NCBI GenBank assembly: GCA_029863245.1
Contig: JAOTVV010000009.1
Location: 1-64,000 of the forward strand
Direction of reading: 5' to 3'
Length of the DNA: 64,000 nucleotides
Source of the DNA: Gemmatimonadota bacterium
Lineage (GTDB): Bacteria; Gemmatimonadota; Gemmatimonadetes; Gemmatimonadales; GWC2-71-9
In this document: positions 43,461 to 50,708 of the stretch, one piece after another
How the letters are laid out: every line of letters begins with the position of its first letter
Position numbering within the stretch: position 1 is the first letter of the stretch
The notes under the pieces: model-generated
What the model saw: only the letters and a program-made list of their open reading frames with translations
Databases searched by the model: none
What the model was told of the DNA's origin: nothing
Made by a program: the position numbers and the translations under genes

Positions 43461-43482
43461 CCACACCGCCACCTCGGTGTGG
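43461..43482 (-). terminator. Perfect hairpin between GH144-like and GH16 genes
   Basis: CCACACCG (43461-43468) and CGGTGTGG (43475-43482) form an uninterrupted 8-bp stem with a 6-base loop, 62 bases downstream of the upstream gene's stop in the direction of transcription. No T-run follows, so it may be an attenuator, RNA-processing site or operator rather than a true terminator. Confidence 0.4.
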
Positions 43483-43544
43483 GCAATGCCTCACCTGTCT
43501 CTCATACATCTAATCAATACCATCTTCCACCCCCGACAGGGCAC

Positions 43545-44798
43545 TCACCGAACTCGAGCGAGCCACGCCTCGAAATCGTTGTGTTCCTCGAGAAAAGAAC
43601 TTCCGACAATGTGGGTGACAAGGCCGAGCATCATAGAAGAGTAATCGATGCCCTGGATTTCCCCTGCAATCCAGGAGGGATCCGACACACTGTAGCGCCA
43701 CAAGAGGTTCCCGTTCACGCCGTCGATCGAGCGCAGTGCTCTACTCATCGCCGCATCGTGCCTTCTGAGGTCGCTCATTCCGTTCGAATCGACCGGAAGG
43801 AATCCCGCGACGATGTGAGGAGATACGATGTGGTCCGGATTGTTGTTGATGGCATCTGCGTGATACGCCATCGTGCGGCCGCTCCCCGCTCCCAGGCCCC
43901 ACTCGTAATCCAGTGCCGCGGTCGACTGCTGCCACCACGCACGGTCCGCACGTTGAGCGCTGCGCATGAAGGCACGGTACCGCTCACCCGTCGTGAATGG
44001 ATGACACAGGTAATACGCTACCTGAATGACGAAGCTGGAAAGGAAAGCGCCTGGCCGGTCGGTGAGGACGACATGTCCCGCAAAACTGGACGTTGGCAGA
44101 CTATCGGCGTTCGCATAGAACCGATTCCAGAGATCTGTGGCCTGTCCAGTCCCCGCTTGATCGGCCAATGTGGCCAACCACGCGACCAGCATGTATTCAT
44201 TGAACGGTAAGGTGACCGATCCCGGTTTTCCGGATCCATCTCCCAACATCTCGAGATAGACCGCCCCGGTCATGGGATTTGCTATAGCCTGTGACCAGTC
44301 GATCGATTCCCATAGCGCCACCACGAGCGAGTCGAGTTCGGCGTCTCCAGCAAGACAGGATGCCACGAACAGCGCACCGCTCATGAGGATGGCGGTATCG
44401 ATGCTCGAGTATTCACTGTCCCCCGCTCTACTGCCGGTTTCCATGTCGAGGAAGTGGTAGTAAAAACCTGCCGCGTTCCGAGCGTGCCCGATTCCCAGCA
44501 TGGTGCGCACCGTCGTTTTTGCCTGTGCCGTCGCGTTCGTGCTCAACCCCATGCGGCTACCGATGCACAAGGAGATCAATCCCATCCCCGTCGTGGCCAC
44601 TGAGGCCGGCCCGTCGTGGGCGCCGTCGAAGCGCAGCCGGTCACGATACAGTCCGTTGTCGTTGCGGGATGCACGGTACAAGCTCACCGCACCGGCAAGG
44701 AATTGGCTGTCGGCGGGTGGTTGCGTCGATAGCGGTCCACTTGGACCATGGCAGGCACTCGTGCCAATGAGCGCCACAATGCACAGGGTCAGTCGCAT
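43545..44798 (-). CDS. Glycoamylase-like/GH144-like lipoprotein (putative beta-1,2-glucan-active enzyme)
   Basis: 417 residues, lipoprotein leader (CIVALIGTSACHG). The body is helical, an (alpha/alpha)6-type glycosidase: GLYRDRLRFDG, SVATTGMGLISLCIGS, GFYYHFLDMETG followed by SEYSSIDTAILMSGAL, VLTDRPGAFLSSFVIQ, AAMSRALRSIDGVNGNLLWRY, and a closing GIDYSSMMLGLVTHIVG. The S-x-I-D-T and G-I-D motifs are those of the glycoamylase-like/GH144 group, which includes endo-beta-1,2-glucanases. Longer in-frame upstream sequence is a shadow of the neighbouring gene; the leader fixes the start at 44798. Exact specificity unproven. Confidence 0.78.
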   Translation of the reverse strand: MRLTLCIVALIGTSACHGPSGPLSTQPPADSQFLAGAVSLYRASRNDNGLYRDRLRFDGAHDGPASVATTGMGLISLCIGSRMGLSTNATAQAKTTVRTMLGIGHARNAAGFYYHFLDMETGSRAGDSEYSSIDTAILMSGALFVASCLAGDAELDSLVVALWESIDWSQAIANPMTGAVYLEMLGDGSGKPGSVTLPFNEYMLVAWLATLADQAGTGQATDLWNRFYANADSLPTSSFAGHVVLTDRPGAFLSSFVIQVAYYLCHPFTTGERYRAFMRSAQRADRAWWQQSTAALDYEWGLGAGSGRTMAYHADAINNNPDHIVSPHIVAGFLPVDSNGMSDLRRHDAAMSRALRSIDGVNGNLLWRYSVSDPSWIAGEIQGIDYSSMMLGLVTHIVGSSFLEEHNDFEAWLARVR

Positions 44799-44935
44799 AG
44801 AACACTCGACGAGGTCGGCAACGGCAGACTCCTCCAAACTGCGGACACCGGTGTCCAAGAATGCGAACTGCAAGACTGAGGCCCGCTCCCGGCCGCCCGT
44901 ATGGAACTCGCAACCCTCAGCAGGCTGGAATCGGG

Positions 44936-45898
44936 TCAGGTCGCTGCTGCAGCCGCAATGCGGTCGAGAACGCGAGCGTTCAGGAGTCCCTCGTCTGACT
45001 TCAGCAACGGTGCGGTGCCGCCGCGAATCGCCGTGCAGAAGTCCTCGATCTCCATCTGAAAGGTGTTCACCGGCTCGAGTTCTATGACCTCCTCGGTCTC
45101 GCCAACGTGGACGGAGAGACGCGGCGGACGCGCCCACGTGATGAACGGCTCGTTGAGCTCGAGCACGCCCTCCGTTCCCACGAGCGCCGCTCGCTGATAG
45201 AGGCCACTCTCGAATCCGCAAGACAGGGTAGCATGCTTCCCGGACTCGTATTCCAGGACAGCCTGGACGCTCGTGTCGACACCGTGCACGCCGTCCATGG
45301 TTGCCCACGCGTGGACGTCTCGCGGAGCATCTCCCAGGAACAGTCTGGCGAAGTTCACGCAGTAACACCCGACATCGAGGAGCGCACCGCCACCCCATTC
45401 CGGACGCAAGCGCACGTCGTTCGCGTCCGCCAAGTGAAACCTGAACGACGCCTCCACCACCATCAGCTCGCCGATCACGCGCTCCTGCACCAACTCCTGT
45501 GCACGTTGGATCTGCGGATGGTGGCGATACATGAAGGCTTCTACGAGTAGGCGCTGCGTCGCGTTGGCGGTCGCGAGCATCTCGTCGCACTCGGCGGCCG
45601 TGCAGCCGAGGGGCTTCTCACACAGCACGTGCTTCCCCTGCCGGAGGGCCTCGATCACGAAGTCCTTGTGCAGCCCGTTATGGGTGGCAATGTAGACCGC
45701 GTCCACATCCGGATCTCGCAGAAGCGCCGCGTAGGAATCATAGGCCCGTTCGGGACCGAGGGCCTCTGCCTGGCGTATGTCCCTGCTGGCCGCCGCCACA
45801 AGCACCGCATGCTCCGTGCTCACCAGTGCTGGTGCGAACCGCTTCCGGGTCACTCGGCCCACGCCGACAATGCCGAATCGTACCTGGCTTGAATGCAT
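44936..45898 (-). CDS. Gfo/Idh/MocA family oxidoreductase, cytoplasmic
   Basis: 320 residues, no leader. NAD(P)-binding start VRFGIVGVGRVTRKRFAPAL, ALLRDPDVDAVYIATHNGLHKDFVIEAL, and EKP in HVLCEKPLGCTAAECDEML. LLVEAFMYRHHPQIQRAQEL is typical of the dimeric-dihydrodiol/glucose-fructose-oxidoreductase branch, as is GGGALLDVGCYCVNFARLFLG. Oxidation of a sugar or sugar acid in the cytoplasm is expected, substrate unknown. ATG 45898 is chosen because the Rossmann fold begins within ten residues; the longer frame adds 31 residues with no domain. It lies 137 bases upstream of the GH144-like gene on the same strand. Confidence 0.88.
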   Translation of the reverse strand: MHSSQVRFGIVGVGRVTRKRFAPALVSTEHAVLVAAASRDIRQAEALGPERAYDSYAALLRDPDVDAVYIATHNGLHKDFVIEALRQGKHVLCEKPLGCTAAECDEMLATANATQRLLVEAFMYRHHPQIQRAQELVQERVIGELMVVEASFRFHLADANDVRLRPEWGGGALLDVGCYCVNFARLFLGDAPRDVHAWATMDGVHGVDTSVQAVLEYESGKHATLSCGFESGLYQRAALVGTEGVLELNEPFITWARPPRLSVHVGETEEVIELEPVNTFQMEIEDFCTAIRGGTAPLLKSDEGLLNARVLDRIAAAAAT

Positions 45899-46039
45899 GA
45901 AGACGGTCTCAGAGTGGAGGCATTGTTCTACATCGTAGCCGGCCAGGAGGCCCAGCTCAACTCGTGGGGACACGTGTCGAGTGGATAACAACCAGTCGGA
46001 TCCGCGCCGGATAGGTGTCCACTGCGCTAGGTGCCTGAC

Positions 46040-46060
46040 CGTTTTTGGGGTATCGTATTA
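46040..46060 (+). promoter_or_regulatory. Promoter-like block conserved with 9728-9748
   Basis: Second copy of the 21-base element (CGTTTTTGG...TATCGTATTA), 15 of 21 bases or more identical to the copy at 9728, upstream of the paralogous lipoprotein. Confidence 0.5.
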
Positions 46061-46090
46061 TGGGATGGGCTCATCGCTCATCGCGGTCGA

Positions 46091-46115
46091 GGGGCTCCTG
46101 GGCGGATGGTGTCTC
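46091..46115 (+). promoter_or_regulatory. Conserved 5' leader element (copy 2)
   Basis: GGGGCTCCTG followed by GGCGGATGGTGTCTC, 25 bases, identical to 9762-9787 except for one missing T. 28 bases upstream of the lipoprotein ATG. Confidence 0.5.
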
Positions 46116-46143
46116 CTTTCGACGTAGGTGTAGAGGGACTGTC

Positions 46144-46515
46144 ATGAACAAACCTTGGGCAGGCGTTGCTATGATCTCGGCATGTGCCTGGGTGTCTGGG
46201 TGTCTTGGGCGGCATCGGGAGCCGATGCCTCCCCTGGGTCCGACGTTGGAGATCGTCAATGAGAGCAGTCTGGTGTATCGGGTGACGGTGAGTCCTACGA
46301 TCGTGGTGCAGGTCCATCCCGGTGAGAGCAAGTGCGTTCGGGTGGGGATGTACCATGAGGTGCGGACGATCGAGGTCATCGCGCTGGCGAGTACTGTCCC
46401 GTACTATACGCCGCCCGAGAACCTGATGAGTGCGTCGGGGTGGGTTGTCGAGATTGGGCAGCTCCCGTTGTACGACCTGCTTTCGTTACGCCCTGCCGAG
46501 CCGTGCAAGGCCTAA
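46144..46515 (+). CDS. Small cysteine-containing lipoprotein, paralogue of 9815-10189
   Basis: 123 residues. Leader ending in lipobox WVSGC; mature part MPPLGPTLEIVNESS, VYRVTVSPTIVVQ, PGESKCVR, YYTPPENLMSASGWVVEIG, PLYDLLSLRPAEPC. Closely related to the protein at 9815, with the same cysteine positions and strand pattern. The N-terminal leaders and the segment between KCVR and YYTPP have diverged, while the flanks and even the 5' leader DNA are conserved, so the family is under selection. No known function. It is followed after 20 bases by the arylsulfotransferase gene and is probably co-transcribed with it. Confidence 0.78.
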   Translation: MNKPWAGVAMISACAWVSGCLGRHREPMPPLGPTLEIVNESSLVYRVTVSPTIVVQVHPGESKCVRVGMYHEVRTIEVIALASTVPYYTPPENLMSASGWVVEIGQLPLYDLLSLRPAEPCKA

Positions 46516-46535
46516 AGCCCCGAGGTCTGACCCGC

Positions 46536-48104
46536 ATGCTTCATAGGCTACGCGCAGGTGCCGTCCACACTCTTGCCCTCGCCTGCCTGATCCCGCTGGC
46601 CGGCTGCGACGGCAATCCGGCAGGCGTCGGGGAGCCAGACCTCGATTTCATCACGACCCTGTCGATCACGCCCAACCCGTTCGGCTATGCGCCACTGACC
46701 GCCGAGGTCACGCTGACCACGAGCCGCCCGGTGCAGGTGGAAGTCTTCGTGGCGGGACGTCACGGGCCGGCGAGCGACGTGCGGCATCGCTTCGACACCG
46801 TGAGCCGGCAGGCTCGGTTCCCGGTCTTGGGCTTGTATCCGGGATGGGCGAACACGATAACCCTGCGCTTCTTTGATGCGAACGGCGCGGCGCTTGGCGA
46901 CACCAGCCGGACCATTACCACGCCCCCGCTCCTCGCGGATCTTCCCACCGTCACGATCGACGCTGCCATACCCGCAGCCATGACGTCGGGCATGAACCTG
47001 GTGAGCTACTTCGGGCATGCCAGCGCACTCACACCGCAGCGGCCGTTCATGTTCGATGCCACCGGGGCGATCCGCTGGTATCTCGATTTCACCAATCATC
47101 CGAACCTCTCGAACCTGTTCTACGACGACGGGGTCGAGCGTCTGGCGAATGGCAACCTGTTCTTCGGCGACCGCAGCACGGGGCGCATCATCGAGATGGA
47201 CATGGTGGGCCGCATCGTCAACGAGTGGACGATGCCGGGATACGACTTCCATCACCACGTCCTCGAAAAGCCGAACGGCAACTTCGTGCTGACGGTTGAC
47301 AAGCAGGGCGCGGCCACCGTCGAGGATTTCATCATCGAGATCGACCGAGCGACGGGGGCGATGGTCCGCGAATGGGACCTCAACCAGGCCCTCGACAACA
47401 CCCGCCGGGCTTGGCCGACCAATTTTGCGGACCTCAACGTTGACTGGTTTCACGCCAACGGCCTGGCCTACGATCCCAGCGACGACACCATCATCGTCTC
47501 GGGCCGCACCCAGGGCACGGTCAAGCTCACGAACGACAACGAGGTGGTGTGGATTCTCGCGCCCCACGTCGACTGGATGACAGCAGGCGACGGGACGGAC
47601 CTCGCGACGCGGTTGCTGCAACCGCTGGACGCCGCCGGGCAGCCGATCACTGAGGCGGCTGTGTTGGAGGGCATGACCAACCACCCCGACTTCGAGTGGG
47701 CCTGGTACCAGCACGCCCCCGAACTCCTCCCAGACGGCACGTTGCTGCTTTTCGACAATGGCGACAACCGCAATTACACGGGTCAGCAGTTGTACAGCCG
47801 CGCCGTCGTCTACCGCATCGATCCGAGCGCGATGACCATCCAGCAGGTCTGGCAATACGGGAAAGAGCGCGGGAGCGATACGTTCTCGCGTATCGTCTCG
47901 GATGTCGACTACCATGCGGCAGCAGACAACATCGTCTTCATGCCGGGGGCGGCTGGGTTTGGCCCGGGTGCGTACGGCAAGGTGGTCGAGGTGGACTACA
48001 CCACCCGCGACGTTGTGTTTGAAACCACCATCACACCACCCACTGCCCCGTTCGGGATCACGTTCCACCGCGTCGAGCGCCTGCCACTCTATCCGCCCGA
48101 CTGA
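46536..48104 (+). CDS. Arylsulfotransferase-like (ASST family) lipoprotein
   Basis: 522 residues, lipobox CLIPLAGC. An N-terminal Ig-like domain (ITPNPFGYAPLTAEVTLTTSRPVQVEVFVAG) resembles the ASST N-domain. The propeller follows: SYFGHASALTPQRPFMFDATGAIRWYLDFT, RLANGNLFFGDRSTGRIIEMDMVGRIVNEWTMPGYDFHHHV (conserved His), DFIIEIDRATGAMVREWDLNQAL, NVDWFHANGLAYDPSDDTIIVSGR, and EWAWYQHAPELLPDGTLLLFDNGDNR. Such enzymes transfer sulfate from one phenolic ester to another in the periplasm; many bacterial members are uncharacterised. CGAGG lies 10 bases before ATG 46536. Acceptors unknown; could act on sulfated aromatic glycosides (speculative). Confidence 0.85.
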   Translation: MLHRLRAGAVHTLALACLIPLAGCDGNPAGVGEPDLDFITTLSITPNPFGYAPLTAEVTLTTSRPVQVEVFVAGRHGPASDVRHRFDTVSRQARFPVLGLYPGWANTITLRFFDANGAALGDTSRTITTPPLLADLPTVTIDAAIPAAMTSGMNLVSYFGHASALTPQRPFMFDATGAIRWYLDFTNHPNLSNLFYDDGVERLANGNLFFGDRSTGRIIEMDMVGRIVNEWTMPGYDFHHHVLEKPNGNFVLTVDKQGAATVEDFIIEIDRATGAMVREWDLNQALDNTRRAWPTNFADLNVDWFHANGLAYDPSDDTIIVSGRTQGTVKLTNDNEVVWILAPHVDWMTAGDGTDLATRLLQPLDAAGQPITEAAVLEGMTNHPDFEWAWYQHAPELLPDGTLLLFDNGDNRNYTGQQLYSRAVVYRIDPSAMTIQQVWQYGKERGSDTFSRIVSDVDYHAAADNIVFMPGAAGFGPGAYGKVVEVDYTTRDVVFETTITPPTAPFGITFHRVERLPLYPPD

Positions 48105-48260
48105 TCCCCTCATCGAGGACAGAGAATGGCCTGTGGTGCGACTCCTGCACTCGGGCCACGCATGAACGACACGGGACGCTCTGACGTGTTTCCGTGGCTC
48201 CTCTGTCACCGCCTCGCCCCACGACGTACCTTCTCGGACGGACCCGCAGGAGCAGGTACG

Positions 48261-49958
48261 ATGGCCAGACAGCGGCAGCAGGACGCATACGACGTCTGTA
48301 TCGTGGGCTCGGGCGCCGGCGGCGGGATGGCCGCCAAGGTGTTGGCCGAGGCGGGGGCAAGGGTGGTGATGCTCGAGGCCGGACCGATGTGGGACAACAC
48401 CACCGATTCGGCCATGTTCAAGTGGGCCTACGATTCGCCGCGTCGCGGGGCATCCACGCCAGAGCGACAATTCGGGGAATTCGGGGCGAACCTCGGCGGG
48501 TGGTCACTCAAAGGCGAGCCCTACACGGAAGCGCCGGGCACGACATTCGACTGGTTCCGGTCGCGCATGCTCGGGGGGCGGACCAACCACTGGGGACGCA
48601 TCTCACTGCGCTTCGGCCCCGACGACTTCCGCCGCCGTACGTTGGACGGCCTGGGCGACGACTGGCCCATCGGGTACGACGACATCGCTCCCTACTACGA
48701 TCGCGTCGACCGGTTGATCGGCGTGTTCGGGAGCAACGAGGGTATTCACAACCAGCCTGACGGGATCTTCCAACCGCCGCCGAGACCGCGGTGCTGGGAG
48801 CTGGTGGTGCAACGGGCGTCGCGACGTCTGGGCATTCCGTGCATTGCGTCGCGCCTGTCGATCCTGACCCGTCCGCTGAACGGCCGACCGGCGTGTCACT
48901 ACTGCGGGCAGTGCAACCGGGGATGTACGGTCAACGCGAACTTCACCTCCCCCAACGTCCTGATCCTCCCTACGCTCGCGTCCGGCAACCTGACGTTGCG
49001 CACAGGCGCGATGGTGCGCGAAGTCACCCACGACCGACGCGGCCTCGCGACCGGTGTCGTGTTCATCGACACGGAGACCGGACGCGAGGAGCACGTGCGC
49101 GCCCGTGTGGTGGTGCTGGCCGCGAGCGCCTGCGAGTCGGCACGGATCCTCTTGAACTCGCGGTCCGCAATGTTCCCCGATGGCCTTGCCAATTCCAGCG
49201 GTACGGTGGGGAAGTACCTCACGGACACCACGGGCACCGACGTGATAGGGTTCGTCCCCAGCCTCATGGACGGGATCCCCCACAACGAGGACGGCGTCGG
49301 CGGCGCGCACTTGTACATGCCCTGGTGGCTCGATAATGCGTCGCTCGACTTCCCGCGCGGCTACCACATCGAGATGTGGGGCGGCCGAGGGATGCCGAGT
49401 TACGGATTCATGGGGAACATCCACGAGTTCCCGGGCCAGGAGGGGGGCTACGGGATCGCCCTGAAGAACGATTACCGTCGCTACTACGGATCGCTGGTCG
49501 GGTTCTCGGGGCGAGGCGAGATGGTGCCCAATGCACATACGTACTGCGAGCTCGATCCCGACACGGTGGACCAGTGGGGCATTCCGGTGCTGCGGTTCCA
49601 CTTCAAGTGGTCCGACCACGAGTACCTGCAGGTGAAGCACATGCAGGAAACGTTTCGCGCCTTGCTTCGCGAGATGGGTGGAGAGCCGTTTGGGGTGATG
49701 CCCTCGGCCGACGACGGGTACGGCATCGCTCCGGGCGGAAGGATCATTCACGAGTTGGGCGTCACGCGGATGGGCGACGACCCGGCGAGTTCCGTGCTCA
49801 ACGCACGGTGTCAGGCACACGACGTCAAGAATCTGTTCATCGCCGACGGTGGGCCATTGGTCTCGCAGGCGGACAAGAATCCCACGTGGACGATTCTGGC
49901 GCTGGCCTGGCGGACCGCGGACTACATCATCGAGCAACGACGCACGGGGGCCCTATGA
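48261..49958 (+). CDS. GMC-family FAD oxidoreductase, second copy
   Basis: 565 residues, no leader. FAD-binding VCIVGSGAGGGMAAKVLAEAGARVVMLEAG, LGGRTNHWGRISLRFGPDDF, C-terminal IIHELGVTRMGDDPASSVLN and QADKNPTWTILALAW with the active-site His region. Four cysteines C212-x2-C215-x2-C218-x3-C222 match the motif of the GMC protein at 3570-5261. AGGAG (48248-48252) lies 8 bases before ATG 48261, preferred over an upstream ATG at 48126. Gene order is inverted relative to the first locus: here GMC comes first and the small subunit follows with a 4-base ATGA overlap. Probable periplasmic sugar or glycoside dehydrogenase co-exported with its partner. Confidence 0.9.
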   Translation: MARQRQQDAYDVCIVGSGAGGGMAAKVLAEAGARVVMLEAGPMWDNTTDSAMFKWAYDSPRRGASTPERQFGEFGANLGGWSLKGEPYTEAPGTTFDWFRSRMLGGRTNHWGRISLRFGPDDFRRRTLDGLGDDWPIGYDDIAPYYDRVDRLIGVFGSNEGIHNQPDGIFQPPPRPRCWELVVQRASRRLGIPCIASRLSILTRPLNGRPACHYCGQCNRGCTVNANFTSPNVLILPTLASGNLTLRTGAMVREVTHDRRGLATGVVFIDTETGREEHVRARVVVLAASACESARILLNSRSAMFPDGLANSSGTVGKYLTDTTGTDVIGFVPSLMDGIPHNEDGVGGAHLYMPWWLDNASLDFPRGYHIEMWGGRGMPSYGFMGNIHEFPGQEGGYGIALKNDYRRYYGSLVGFSGRGEMVPNAHTYCELDPDTVDQWGIPVLRFHFKWSDHEYLQVKHMQETFRALLREMGGEPFGVMPSADDGYGIAPGGRIIHELGVTRMGDDPASSVLNARCQAHDVKNLFIADGGPLVSQADKNPTWTILALAWRTADYIIEQRRTGAL

Positions 49959-50599
49959 CGGAGCGACCGAGAACGGACACGGCACAGAGGACTCTCGACG
50001 CTCAGGTGTCGCGGCGGGACGTCGTTCGGGTCCTCGTGGCGGCGACCACCACGGCCGCCTTCACGTGGACGCCTGACGAGGTCGCTCGGGCCGCACGCGT
50101 CCTCCAACCCGGCAGGCATCCCCGCGACACGCAGACCCCCGGCTTCTTCACTCCCCACGAGTGGGAGACGGTGCGCGTCCTCGCGGACATCATCATTCCG
50201 CGCGATACCCGGTCGGGGAGTGCCACCGATGCCGGCGTCCCCGAGTTCATGGACTTCCTCATGCTGGACGGAAACAACGAGCGCCGGCAAACGGCGATGC
50301 GCGGCGGGCTGGCGTGGCTCGATACGGACTGCCGCGAGCGGTTCGGCCACGATTTCTTGTCGTGCACGGAGGAGGAACGCACCGCCGTCCTGGAGGACAT
50401 CGCGTACCCGGATCGTGCCGTGGCGGATCGCTCCCAGGGAGTCGCGTTCTTCACCAGTTTTCGGGATCTCACCGCGAGCGGATTCTGGTCGAGCAAGATG
50501 GGCGTGATGGACCTCCAGTACATCGGCAACACCGCCATCGCCGAGTGGACCGGCTGTCCGCCAGCGCAGCTGCGGAAGCTGGGTGTCGAGAGGGGGTAG
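49955..50599 (+). CDS. Gluconate 2-dehydrogenase subunit 3-like protein, second copy
   Basis: 214 residues with a twin-arginine leader (QVSRRDVVRVLVAATTTAAF). Family motifs: FFTPHEWETVRVLADIIIPRDTRSGSATDAGVPEFMDFLMLDGNNERR, and the C-terminal FWSSKMGVMDLQYIGN. Longer than the first-locus copy because of an extended N-terminus. Overlaps the GMC stop by ATGA, so the two subunits are made in a fixed ratio. The VPEFMDF motif identifies the fragment at 29674-29840 as a dead relative. Confidence 0.9.
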   Translation: MTERPRTDTAQRTLDAQVSRRDVVRVLVAATTTAAFTWTPDEVARAARVLQPGRHPRDTQTPGFFTPHEWETVRVLADIIIPRDTRSGSATDAGVPEFMDFLMLDGNNERRQTAMRGGLAWLDTDCRERFGHDFLSCTEEERTAVLEDIAYPDRAVADRSQGVAFFTSFRDLTASGFWSSKMGVMDLQYIGNTAIAEWTGCPPAQLRKLGVERG

Positions 50600-50629
50600 C
50601 CGGAGACCGCGCCGGCGCCCCGAGGGCCT

Positions 50630-50650
50630 CGCTCTCAACATCTGAGAGCG
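50630..50650 (+). terminator. Hairpin after the GMC/subunit-3 pair
   Basis: CGCTCTCA (50630-50637) and TGAGAGCG (50643-50650) give a perfect 8-bp stem with a 5-base loop, 31 bases after the subunit 3 stop, followed by CTTCC. Reads as an intrinsic or partial terminator separating the dehydrogenase pair from the DUF5916 gene. Confidence 0.5.
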
Positions 50651-50708
50651 CTTCCACGTATACCAGACGACGATACGCCATCCGCCCGCCACACAGGAGA
50701 ACCTCACG

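Noticed and set aside
46548-48470. 640-codon open frame on the minus strand
   Set aside because: Runs across the arylsulfotransferase gene and into the GMC gene; the plus-strand genes have clear families and leaders.
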